NCBI GenBank assembly: GCA_003116995.1
Contig: BDSL01000043.1
Location: 186,001 to 250,000, forward strand
DNA: 64,000 bases
Direction: 5' to 3'
Origin: Yamagishiella unicocca
Taxonomy: Eukaryota; Chlorophyta; Chlorophyceae; Chlamydomonadales; Volvocaceae
Numbering within the stretch: the stretch's first letter is position 1; the number at the start of each line of letters is the position of its first letter. This document shows, piece by piece, positions 20,123-31,800 of this stretch. The position numbers were made by a program, and so were the translations under genes. Under the pieces are notes generated by a model. The model saw only the letters and a list, made by a program, of their open reading frames with translations. It searched no databases and was not told the DNA's origin.

Positions 20123-22516
20123 GGAAGGGGGAGCGGGGCGTGTGTGCGGGGGGGCCCGGCGGTGCTGGGCTGGGCTGGCCGCGTGGGGCGTAGAGCGGCG
20201 GTGGATGTTCAGATGTGTGGCTGGCAGGGGACGCGCAGATGCGAGAGGCGGGAGATTGCTGCCGGGGGGCTGAGGAGGAGGCGGAAGATAGGCCGGCAGC
20301 GGGCGGGAGGAGGCTGGGGAAGAAGCGGCAATGAAAACACAGGTAGCTGGGTTACTAGCTAGGTTATTTATGTAGCTAGATTACTAGCTTTGTTACGTAG
20401 CTAGGTTACTAGCTTTGTTACGTAGCTAGGAGGCGGTTTTAGGCGGCCCCGTCGTCGAGAGTGTGGTTGCAGGTGGTGCAGTCGGGCGCCCCCGCCATGA
20501 GCGTTGTTTCGTAAGGTTGTTTAGGTGGCTCGGCTCTCCGTGTTGCAACACGCGGCTGCACGGCTGTAGGAGCCCTGGCGAGGCCGGGAGCGCCTGGCTA
20601 TGGGGCATGGGAAGAAGCCCGGGTGTCGGCACCGGAAACTAGAACCGAATGTGGAAACTAGGTGGTTACGAAGCCATGCCGTGCGCCGCCAGGTTGCGGA
20701 AGCAAGGGGCGGTGGGGGCGGTTTGTATGACGGTTGAGGTGCGGGTGAGGGGCGTCCGGATAGGCTCGGAGCGCGGGGCGTGGGGGGACAGGCGGCCATA
20801 TGTGTATGGCGGCAGAGTACGATTTTCGTTGCCCTCGCATTCATGGGACACACACACACACACAAACTCACACACACACTCTCTACACGGCGAGTGGCGC
20901 TCGTGCGGCTAGGGCTTCCCCGCGGTGTGTTTCGACGGCCGTGTCGGTGTTGGGGCCAGGAACGGGTGCTGCCGCGTTGCTGTTGCGCCGGGCGCCTGAC
21001 GCCGTTAACTGATCGCGCGATTCTGGCCGGCGTGGGGACACGTACAGCAACCCGCATTTCGGGACCGCCTCGCTTTGGAGAGCGACACTGTCTCGGGCGC
21101 AGGGTGAGGCCGGGTGCCAGGTTTAGCGTACGAGGGACTAACAAGGCTCGGAGTGTCGATGAAGGTGCGCGGACACCGCTGTCGCGGTGGTGTGAGGAGT
21201 GTAGGTATTCATCTGCTGATGTAGGGAGTAGGGGTGCTGGCGAGAAGAGCTTGTAAGGATGCAGGGTGGCAGGTGGCACAGTAAGTGCCTGGTAAGCTAG
21301 ATGGACACCCGACTGGCTTCCGGTATCCCCCCGTCATGCGAACCAGGAAAACATTAAACATATGTGCACGGCTGCGGCTTCCCAGTGCCTGAGGATCACA
21401 TCTTGACGCGCCTGTGTTGCTTTCTCGGAGATACCGGTAATCGACACGGTGAGTAGCTCGGTGCTTTCGCAGTGGTTTGCACAGACGACTGAGTGTGATT
21501 CACTTGGGTGACTGCCATTACCTTTCTCTGACGTCCTAACAGGCCCTAACCCAGCTACGCCCCGCCTTCAAGGGGCGACAAGGAGACGCAGGGCGGCACA
21601 TGGCACGAGTGTCCGGCATACGCTTGTCTGGGCGCTGATTTCCTGGAGTATTGAGCGTGCCCAAGGCACATGACAGCATCAGGGGCACATGGCGTGGTAA
21701 TGCTTTTACAGACCTACACCGTCGGCGGGTTGCCCCGTTGTGGGTTTCATTGCGCGATCTATATGCAAAATCCATTGGCAGTAAATGATGCAATAGGCGT
21801 ATATGTACGTTACCACTCTGTTCTGGTCCTTGAAGTTCGGAATTGCTCCGTGTCGCCTCCGAAACCAGAATCAACTCTCCAACGCGAAAGTTTGACTTTG
21901 CTCACATGTCTACAAGGCTCATTGATAATATACGACTGTCCACAATTATTTTCTGGCGCCAAGAGGTGACGACTGTTACCTGAGAAATGATTGCCAAGGG
22001 TGCACCAGCCCTGCCGACTTGCAGTAGGAACGGCGCTGTCACATCAAGGTGATTGGATCTTCCAATTATGAATATCATGTTGATGTATGCTTGCGTCCCT
22101 GGCCTTTGAAATATCGCGCATCATGTCCGCCTCGCCAGCAGACGATCATGGAATCCGGCGCGGCTGGAACGAACCGTCTGGATACCCACGAGGGCGCTAC
22201 CCGAGCAGGGAGAAGGTGAGGCTGCTGCGTCTGGTTTCGCACCCGTGCTCCCTCGCACACCTGCTGTCCCATCTCTAGCTCGGTGCTGATGCCGATTACG
22301 AAACCCGTCAAATTACATCCGGGAAACCATATCGCGTAGCATGCTTGGTCTCTTCCCACTTCTCCGCGCATCGCTTCCCCGCCCAACCAAAGAGTGTCCA
22401 CCCGCCTGGCCACAACCAATACATTCTCTCACCCGACGGTGCAAAGCACATTCGATATCTCCGCATTCCCGCCCACATTTACACCTACGTTCGTAAACAC
22501 AGAGATCTCTGAGGCC
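20123..22516. other. 3' UTR of the MED4-like gene and intergenic DNA
   Basis: At about 20340-20432 a ~25-bp unit containing TTACTAGCTTTGTTACGTAGC is repeated two to three times. A short (CA)n run lies at about 20850-20882. A TGTAA at 21252-21256, 1.13 kb past the stop codon, is the first obvious poly(A) signal. From 21300 to 22516 no exon was supported; short frames there have no coding character. The promoter of the small membrane-protein gene presumably lies in the last few hundred bases. Confidence 0.45.
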
Positions 22517-23966
22517 ATGAAGGCGGATCTGGAGCGCCTGAGGGCCAAGTCGAATGCTGGGGCCAGCGGCAGCAGCTTCGGGAAAGCCTCCCAAGTGGGT
22601 GCTCAGTTAGCCGCCACGGGCCTGGCCACCATGCAGTGCCCTGATCCGGTTCCACCTGGTTTCGGAGTTGTCGTGCAGGCGGGCGTCGGGGGCCTGCAGC
22701 CCTTTGCTCGCTCGCACGCTTCCGCCTTACTCGGGAGCCTAGGAGCTCCGCCGGTCGACAACGCGGCAGTAAAGCCGCCCTCCTTATATGTGGCACCGCT
22801 TAGCGCTAGGCGTAGCGCACACGTCCTGACATGCCAGTGGGGCGGGGCAAAGGGCAGGCTCCTCTCGCTAGCATGATCGCGGTTGGTGGCGTGCAAGCAG
22901 ATCCTGGAGTGACGCAAGGCCGCCAGGCGAGGCGTGGGCCAGGCTGCCGAGTGGGCGTTAAGCTGCCTTCAGATGCTCGCTCGCGGCCACCCAAGGCGGT
23001 GGAGGCCTCCTGCCCCCGTCGTCGCGTCCGTGTGTGTGGCCGGCCACCCTAGTCCAGTAGCATGCGCGCGCGTCCCGGTGTCCGAAGGCTATGCACCCAC
23101 TACGCTTCCCCAGTCGCGTTACCGGTTCTTATATTGTAGCCCTCTAGGTGGCAGTGCCCCGCGGCCCCTTCTTCCGACCATGAGCGTCAGAGTGCGGCAC
23201 CCCACCAGCCCATCGTGTCCTGGCGGAACCCGTAACCTCTTACCCCTACCCCTACCCCCGACACCCTCTTAAGATCTTATACCCTCCCCAACACCCTTGC
23301 CCCGCCGCTTGATCTGGGTCAGCCTGCCCGGGAGGAAGAGGCCGGGCCGCTGTCCGGCGCCAAGGACGCCCTGGACAAGGTGCGGGGGGTGGGGCGGGGA
23401 GCCACAGAGCTGCGTCGCATCCTGACCGCGTCCGCACGATAATCCTTATCCTTATTGCGACATGTTGTACGGCGTGTCCGCACGACAGGTCCGCACGAGG
23501 TGTATGCAGGATATGCCGCCCCGACCGATGAGCACCAGCGATTGCGGGCAGACGGGAAGGGACGCCGGTTAGCCTACCACTGGGGGCACCCAGACCGCCC
23601 GTGTGCTTCATCTGCCCACGCGCCCCGCTGCTCGCTCGGTTGCCTGCCACCTGCCGCTGCCACCTGCCCCTCCCCCGTGCCCCTGCCACCTGCCCCTCCC
23701 CAATGCCCCTGCCACCTGCCCCTCCCCAATGCCCCTGCCACCCGCAGCTCCTAATCGCGGACTTCTTCCTGGTGCTCTTCATCCTGGCGTGGCTGGCGGC
23801 GGGCGTGGCGCAGAACGCGCTCAACGGCGGCAGCAGCCCGCTGCTGGATGCCTGGTACCCGCTGTGGCCGCTGCTGTGGCAGCCGGCGCTGGGGGTGCTC
23901 ATGGCGGGGGCGCTGGTGAGCGGCGGCATCGGCTGGCTGGACGAGCAGCAGAGCAAGAGGCAGTGA
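22517..23966 (+). CDS. Small membrane protein with two predicted helices
   Basis: Three exons close in phase: 22517-22594, 23323-23379 and 23748-23966, giving 117 aa. The N-terminal part is charged (MKADLERLRAKSN, then REEEAGPLSGAKDALDK). The last exon holds two hydrophobic helices, LIADFFLVLFILAWLAAGVA and WQPALGVLMAGALVSGGIGW, joined by a loop with NALNGGSSPLLDAWYPLW and followed by DEQQSKRQ and TGA. The short charged N-terminus has no typical signal peptide. The Trp/Pro-containing loop suggests a conserved organelle membrane protein, but I do not recognise the family. The ATG follows an AG acceptor-like site (AACACAG), so a 5' exon is possible, and a small exon inside the 728-nt first intron cannot be excluded. 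That intron carries an inverted module B at about 23079-23136. Confidence 0.55.
23079..23136 (+). repeat. Acceptor-side module B copy in intron 1 of the two-helix gene
   Basis: Reads GTGTCCGAAGGCTATGC, then CGCGTTACCGGTTCTTAT, the reverse complement of the tail plus module B seen near donors in GCP3 and RFT1. It lies about 190 bp before the acceptor at 23323, diverged but in the expected orientation relative to transcription. Confidence 0.55.
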
Positions 23967-25805
23967 GGACTGAGGCCTGGGGGGGCTCTGACCGCTGGGG
24001 GCTGGGGAGGACCGCAGGTTGTCTGGGTGGCGTGAAATGAGCAGGTGTGTGTGGCTACGTGTTTTGGGATGGTGGTGTGAGATGGAGGTGGGTTTTGACT
24101 TTTGAGAGGCGGCGTGACGAGGCCGCAGCCGCGTTGGGCTGGGGGCGCAAGAGCGGTGTGAGCGTTTCGATTTGCTCGTTCAGAACTGCGTTCGTTCAGG
24201 CAAGTGGGAGGCTGAGGCTGAGGACAATGTGAGGAGTGGAACCAGGGGTTCACACACATGTTGGTGCTTTTCTCGGGGCGAGCGGAGGGCAGGAACCTTG
24301 CTGGACGGGTAGGGGTATGTATGGGCTGCGAGGACGGAAGAATGCGCAGGCACTGCCGGCGTCGGCACGTGCTGCAAGCGCTGCGACAGTCGGTCGGGGT
24401 GCGGTTGCGGCTGTGGTGCTTGCGGGGCCGCATACCGCAGGGTGATTGCCGGTGTCCACAACACGGCTGTGGCACCCACATCCTTCGCACCGAGTTGTGT
24501 GGCGCTTCATTTGCAGTACTTGCTTGGGGAGGGTTGGTCCGAACGACCCGCACGCGGGGCGCTGTGATTTTGTGCGTGGTTCTTATAGGTACACGGTTGG
24601 TCTCGGCCTGACCGATATACCGCGCCCAGGGATACGGTATGTGTTTTGCGCGGCGAGTAAGCCCCTTTCGTCGTCCTATCGAGCCGTAAACGCCATGTAT
24701 CGGGCAAAACCCTGAATGCATATATCCAGCATAGTGCCTCCTAGTACCAGCACAACCTGTTACCTGACCGCCATACATCGTCCGGACTTTCCCGCGCCCG
24801 CGTCAGCGGGCACCTTGGTCCTGGCGTGCTGTTTATGCAGCGGCTACTCGTCACCTGCTGTGCTATCCTTGCCGGCAGCTACTGCCTCGTTCCGCTCTTG
24901 TCGGGACCAAGTGGTCACAGGCCCAAGGCCCAGCACCTCCTCGTTACCACCGCAGGTGGCGCGGGCGGCACACCTTTTCCGCCCTTCCACGCCAGCTTGG
25001 TACCGGTATGCCTCTTCTCCTTCGTCGATTCACTGCCTCCTCATTCGATCCTCTGCCCACTTTCACCGACCAGGCCGAAGCTGCTGGGCGGCTCCCCTGG
25101 CGACCTACCACCGACGAACGCACGCGTGCATGCATGCATGAGGACACCACTCGACATAGGCCCCGCCCCACACAACGGCTGTCGCCATCACCAGAGAGAG
25201 CACCCAGACAGCATTTACCCTGGAGAGGGTCCACCTAGCTAGTAAGCACGTCATCTGTTTAGTGTCATCGTCCACTTCAGCGAGGACGTCACCGCACCTC
25301 CCACACACCCCTTGCATCCCCCCCCATCGTCCCCCAAAGCCTCCCAAGTGGGTGCTCAGTTAGCCACCACGGGCCTGCACGTGTCCTGCTGATTGAGCGT
25401 GCTCCCGTGTAACGCGTGTTGCGCGCAGCAGTCCCGAGACTGGGTCGCCGGTGTTTGCTCCCGGCCGCCATGGGCTGGCCGCACCCTCCACCCCAGCCCC
25501 AAACCCCGCCTCACCAGAGCCTCACCGTTATTCCTGCGCTGCGCTGTAAGCGGCCGCACACGTTCGCTCGCACGCACACGCGCCACACTTCCACGTCCAT
25601 AGCAAAGCATGGAGGCCAAGCCCCCTAAACATGGCATGCAGGCCAAGCCCCCCTTAAATACGCGTTGCGTCGTCATCATGGTCGCCACCGCGGTGTTGGT
25701 GTGGCCCCACCGACCGCGGTGTTTGTGTCGTGTCGTCCAACACAACCACGGTGTCGACGTCGTCCTACGCCACCGGGGTGCTTACGTCGTCCTACACAGC
25801 CGCGA
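23967..25805. other. Convergent intergenic region between the two-helix gene and GCP3
   Basis: Both flanking genes end here, so the stretch should hold two 3' UTRs. No exon was supported. At about 25678-25800 a repeat of CCGCGGTGTT and ACGTCGTCCTAC elements follows the GCP3 stop codon. A stray 41-bp duplicate of the two-helix gene's exon 1/donor region lies at 25335-25375. Nothing else was recognised. Confidence 0.4.
25335..25375 (+). repeat. Duplicate of the exon 1/donor junction of the two-helix gene
   Basis: Starting at AAAGCCTCCCAAGTGGGTGC, about 41 bp match 22583-22623 with a single base change seen. The original holds the last codons of exon 1 (KASQ) and the donor site GTGGGT. Here there is no following exon, so it is a dead fragment, perhaps left by a local duplication. 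Confidence 0.75.
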
Positions 25806-28800
25806 TCAGGGTGCCCCGGCCCCCAGGAAGAGCCCCCCCGGCATGGCCGTTGCGCCCCCCGCCTGCACCCCCTTGGCACTGAAGTCCAGGCGGGCCAGCA
25901 GGAAGCGCACGTCGTCCTGGGCCTGCAGGAGGGAGCGGCGGTGGCGAGTAGACCCGGTTGCGTGTGTGTGTGTGGCGAGTGGACCCGGTTGCGGGGTTTT
26001 TTAGCGAGTTGACCCGGTTACACGACATAGGAAACGGCATGCATATTGCCCGCGGAACCCAATCCTCGTCCAAAGCCCGCCGCCCCCTCTAAACCCGTAC
26101 GACAAACCCTCAGCCCCAGCCGGCCCCGAACCCCCAGGAATCCCCAGCAAGGCCTGGTACCGCGCACCCAGGACAGCACAACCAACCCTGGCAATAAAGC
26201 TGAGCCCTGAATGGCTCCCCCGCCCCTCCCCCTCCCCCGCTCGGCCGCAGCCGCTTGTCGCGGCCCCCCACCGCCCTCGGTTCGTCAGCCGTGGATTCGC
26301 GGATTCTCTTATCAAACCCCCCCCCACGGCCCCGCCCCTCCCCCGCCCCGTCCCCCAGCCCTCACCTCCTCTGGCAGGTTCTCAGTGAACTCCGCCACCG
26401 CTCGCTGATGCTGCGCCCGCAGCTCAGCCAGGGTGCGGCGGATGTCCGCGAGGGCGGCCGGGGGGATGGGCGGCTCCGAGGTGGCGACCAGGCCGGGGGG
26501 CGCAGAGGTGCCCCAGCCGCCGCGAGCCACTCGCGCCCGGGCCTGAGACGCTCGCGCCGCCACCAGCCGGGCGCCTCCCGCCACCACCTCCTCCAGTCGG
26601 GCGGCGACGGCGCGCAGGGACACCATGTTGGACAGCGCGTCCTGCGCCGTGTCGGTGGAAGGGGGGAGGAAGGTAATCGGGAGGGGAGGGGTGAGGGTGA
26701 GGGGGGAGGGGGAAGGGGAAGGTTGCAAGGAAAACTGGTAGGAAGGGGGAGGAGAGGGGGAAGGTTGCAAGGAAAGCTGTGGGAAGGGGAAGGGGGAGGA
26801 GGAGGGGTAGGTAAGCGTTGAATCCATGGGCGGGGGTTGGGAGGAAACCCGTAGGTCGGCACGTGCGGGGACTAGGTTGGGGGATTAGGTACCACGTGCT
26901 GGGCAATGTAGGGCAGGGAAGAGTGCGGGTGTGTCGCATGCCAACACGCATGTCCGCTCGGAAGCCCCGCTGCTCTGCCGAAGCGAACAAAGCAGCGGTG
27001 CCGACCTACACAATAACGTACATGGCCACCTAACACAGTATGCAACCCCACCCCTACCCACCCACGCCCGTCCATCCACCCACGCCCACCCACCCACTCA
27101 CGTATACTTGTAACCCACCCACTCACACATACACACGGGTTTTCCTTGCAACCCACACCCACACACACACAGACAGGGGTGCGCCCTCCGGCCTGGCTGC
27201 CGCCCCTCACCTGCAGCGCCCTGCGGAGGGCGGTGGCGCTGGCCCCGACCGCCGGCCCCGGCCCGCCCGCGCCGTCGGCCAGGCCCTCGCCCCTGCCCTG
27301 CGGCCCCGGGGTGTTGTCGGCGGTGCCGGGGATGGCTCCGGCGATGCTGTCGTGCGCCAGGAGGGCCTTGCGCAGCAGGGTGGCCAGGTGGGCCTCATGC
27401 GCGGCGATGAGGGAGTCCAGGTCGGCGCAGGCGGCGGCACGCGAGTAGAAGTCCTTCGGACAGAACATGGAAGGGGATGAGATGAGATGAGATCAGATCA
27501 GATCATGGTGAGAAGCCGCCACAGGATTCGGGGGAACATGAGAGGAGGGACTAACCAACCATAACCAACTATAACCAACTATACCGATTTGCGTTCGATG
27601 TCGGCTGGGATGCCTGCCGCCGCTGCCTGCCTGGCATCCAGCAAATTCGAGTGCACCAGTGCCCCAACCAGTTGCCCTGCCCGCGTCACGCGATTGCAAC
27701 CAACGGCGCAACGACCTGCCCAGGCACCGCCGCAGCACCACAGGGGGCCGCGTGCTGCACCGCAGGCGTGCGCCGCTACATCCACCGGTTGCCCCCTCGG
27801 CGGGCCCCCCTGGACCCGGTGTGCATTGCCTCCCACTTGGACTCGGTGCACTGCGGCCCCGCCCCCTGGACCCGGGTCTTTATGTCCCCCCCCCCTGGAC
27901 CCCCCCACGCCCGCATCCTCGCTGTCCGCCGACCATGCGCCCACTATCTTGTCGGTTTTCGTGTCACCGGTCTCACCCCCCCCCCTGGGCTCGGGTCTTT
28001 ATGTCCCCCCCCTGGTCCGGGGTCTTTACGTCCCCCCCTGGACTCGGATCTTTATGCCCCCCCCCGGTCCCGGGTCTTTATCTCCCCACACTGGACTCGG
28101 TGCACTGCGGCCCGCCAGGTTCCCTTCCCTTGCTGCAGGCTCGGTGGATGCGCACCTGCCATGACGCCTCCATGACCTCGAACTGGATGTAGTACTGCAG
28201 GTTGGTCGCGAAGTGGCTCATGTCGGACCGCAGGCGCAGCAGCATGGCCAACACCGGCTGCACCAGGTAGCCGTCTGCAGTGGGGGTTGCGAGGAAGACC
28301 CGTGGATGCGAGGAAGAAAAAACCGTTTTTAGAACAGGCGTTTGAAGGTGCATGCTGGAGAACTGCAGTGGGGGGGGGGCAGGCAGCGAGAGCGATGACA
28401 GCGGCAGGCCAACAGCAACGACCACGACAGCGACCACCAACACGGGGGTAAAGGATACTGGGGGGGGGGTATTGATATGGTTTTCGCGGCTCACGCAGGT
28501 GCGCCAAGCCAGGGCGTGGCGGCTGTCGAGGCAGGGTGTCGGCGGCGCAGGTGCCCGGACACGCCTTCTGGCCGTGGCCAGTCGCGTTCCGTTACCCTCC
28601 CCCCTCCTTCCCGAGAGGTATCGAAGGTAGACACGAGTCATCCGAGCTGGCGACACGAATCGTCAGAGCTTGAGACAGCAGGCAGTTTCGAGGGCGAGCC
28701 AGGCGGCAACGAAGCACGTGTCCAGGTTCACTAGACGTCTCCGGCCCGTCCCCACTCAGCCGCCAGCCGCCGGCGCCGACGTTTCTGCCCGCGGTCACAT

Positions 28801-31800
28801 TGCCGCCCCCACCCAGACCCCCCCTCCCCCGCCCACGCATCCACCCACCCAGGCCCCCCTCCCCCACCCACCCGCCCACCCACCCAGCCATATGTCCGAA
28901 GCCCATGCGCCAGCTACACTTCCTACGTCGAGTAACCGGGTTCTCTTTTGCACCCCACCCCCACCCACCCCCCCACGTTTTTTTCCGGACATCCACGGGT
29001 TTCCCTCGAACCCCGCCCCACCCCCCCACGGGTCTTCCTCGACCACCCCCCCACCCCACCCACCCGCCGCCATCTTGTCCACCATCCTCTGCAGCCCGCA
29101 CGCCGTCGCCCCCCACGTGGAAGACAGCGCGTGCTCCGCCCGCTTGAGCCGCCACAGCAGCCGCGCCAGCCGGTTGTACGACAGCAGCGCGGCGGGGGTG
29201 AAGAGCGCGCTGAGCGGGCCCCCGGAGGTGGCAGTCATGGGCGCGTTGGGGCCGCCGGCGGCGCTGGCGGGAAGCCCGGCGGCGGGGTTGTAGTAGAGGC
29301 TGAAGACGTCCCAGCCCGTCTCGCCCGCTGTGACCGGGAGAGGTGGCGGAGGGGTAAGCCGGGTTGCAAGGAAAACCCGTGCAGGAAAGGAACGCCGTTT
29401 AGGACAGATGGGTAGGCCGGGTAGGGGTGGACCGGGTGAACCGGCACAGGTGGGGGAAGGGCAGGTAGTGGCGGCGGAGGGCGGGTGTTGGAAGTGGGAG
29501 GCGGGGCCGGAGCGGGTTTGCCTTGAGGTGGGCTGGGTTGGGGTGGGGTGGGTTTGTTATAGGGGTTTGGGGTAGTAAGGTACTTTACCTTTGTTGTAGG
29601 GGTTTGGAATTGCAGGGTACTTTACCTTTGTTATAGGGGTTTGGGGTTGTAGGGTTACACCCTCTACCCCCTCCCCCCGGGTACTTACCCCCCGCCGCCC
29701 GCTCCTTCCGCACCCTCAGCCTCTCCGCCAGCAGCCCCATTGCGGTGCCGTCGTCGTCCGCGTCCTCCTCCACGCCGGGCCCGGCGCCCGAGGTGCCGTC
29801 GCCGCCGCCGCCGCCACCCAGCCCGCGTGCGCCTCCGCCGCCTCCGCCACCACCACCGCCACCGCCGCCTCCCAGGACGTTGGTGGCTGTGAGCGCCTGG
29901 CGCAGGCAGCTGTTGAGCTGCACCTCGCTCACGTCGGAGGCGGGCTTGTCCAGCTCGCGTTGCGCCTGGAGCGGAACACGGTACGGTTGGGGCCCGAGTG
30001 AGTGGGAAAGAGTTGGGTGGTTGGTTGGGTGAGTGGGTGGGGGGGCAAGGGTTGGATTTTTGGGTTTTAGGGTTTTACCCAACAAGGTTGGGTCCCGGGT
30101 GGGTGGCCGTGGGACCGCGGGGGCGGGCGTCGTCCATCAAGGCGACGCATAAATGCCCGGGGGCATAAAACCCCATCTCGCCGAACACGTGCACCAGTAC
30201 GGCGGCTTGGCGGGGCCGCCCTGACGTGAGGGGTTGCCTCCCTGGAGCGCGACCTCGCTCGCTTCCTCGCGGATTCCTCTTCACCTCGTACCTCCCTTGC
30301 TCCCGGCATGCACGTGAGGGAGTGGGCGGGTGCTTTATTACCCTGGTTCGTCGCTCTGTGCGGCAACTAACGTTCCCCTGCGGCGGCCGGCACCTGACAG
30401 CCAGCAACAGGAGCTTCACTCTCGCGCCGCAGCCACTCCATTCGCTGCCTGACCTCCCCTCCCGCCCCACCCCCACCCTCACCATTCGCTGCCCGGCCTC
30501 CCCTCCCGCCCCAGCCTCACCAGATCGATGAACGCCGTGACCCAGTCGCCCTGCCCCAGCAGCAGGTAGCGGCGTATGGCTGCGAAGTGCGCCCGCAGGC
30601 GGTGGTGGCGCCAGATGACGGCAAGCAGCCGCTCGTCCACGGAGCGCACGGCCTCGGACACAAGGCCCTCCAGGCCGGCGAGCTGCGCGGTTGGATGGGG
30701 GCGAGGGGTGGGGGTGGAGGTATGAGAGGAGACCCGTGGGTCGGCACTGAAAAGTGATATCGGACTAGGGACGTGCCGCGGGGGAGGGGAGGGCAAGGGG
30801 GTTGGGCGGGGAGCGTAGCAAGGACACGGAACGGGAGAGGAATGGAGCGTTGCTGCTCCAAAAACCGGCACAGCCGCAGAGCATGACCGCAGGTTCCTCG
30901 TGCCGCATTCCGCATAACCTGCCACCCAGTGCATCTGGCACCGTACGACACCACACCGTACGACATCTGACGGCACCACACCTGACCGCAACCCGCCGCA
31001 GCCCCGCGCCCTGAACCCCAGCGCGCGCGCTTCCTAATCGGTTTTACCTTTCAGTGCCGACCCACGTGTCTCCCCTCATACCCCCCCCCCACCCGCGCCC
31101 CTCATCTTGTCGCCGAGCTCACCTCGCCCGAGCCGCTCGCCGCCGTCGCCGCCGCCGGCGGCGCCCGTGCCCACGCCTCCGCGCGCTGCTGCACCCAGCC
31201 GCCGTCGCCGCACGCCAGGTTGAGGTAGTGGATGGCCTTGCCGGCGCGAAGAATCCGTTGCGCCAGGGAGGGCCCTATGAAGGGCGGCAGTCGCGACTCG
31301 TCCAGTCCGTAGCTCTGGCGCCAGAGGTCCAGGGTGGGCGGCACGGCGGCGCCGGAGCCGTGCGCGCCGCCGCCGCCGCCGACGGTGGCGGCGGCGGCGG
31401 CCGCCAGCGCCGCCGACACGGCCGCGGCGGCGGCGTGCTGTACGACGAAGAACTCGTTGTAGGGGTCGTCCAGCTCGCCCTCCAGCACCCAGCGGCGGAT
31501 GATGCCGTACAGCGGCACGCAGACCTGCGACCGAGGAGGGAGGGTGGCGAGCAAAGCAGGACGGGGTGGTGGTGGTGGTTGCGGCGAGTGGGGCCTTATC
31601 GTCATCATCATCCGTATCCGTACCCGTACAATTCCCTCATTTTACCAACCCCATTTCTCCAGCATGCATCTCGAAACGTCTGTCCTAAACGGCTTTTCCT
31701 CGCATCCACGGGTCTTCCTCGCAACCCCACCCCACCCACGGGTTTCTGTTTTAAACGATTTTTTCGGACATCCACGGGTTTCCCTCGAACCCCACCTGCT

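Noticed and set aside
20521..21279. 252-codon open frame on the minus strand
   Set aside because: It lies in the 3' UTR of the MED4-like gene, has low-complexity Pro/Arg/Ser content, crosses a (CA)n repeat and shows no domain or splice logic.
23252..24778. 508-codon open frame on the minus strand
   Set aside because: It runs antisense through the last exons of the two-helix gene and through C-rich intron sequence. Its composition (Pro, His, Arg, Cys) is that of read-through GC-rich DNA and it has no domain.
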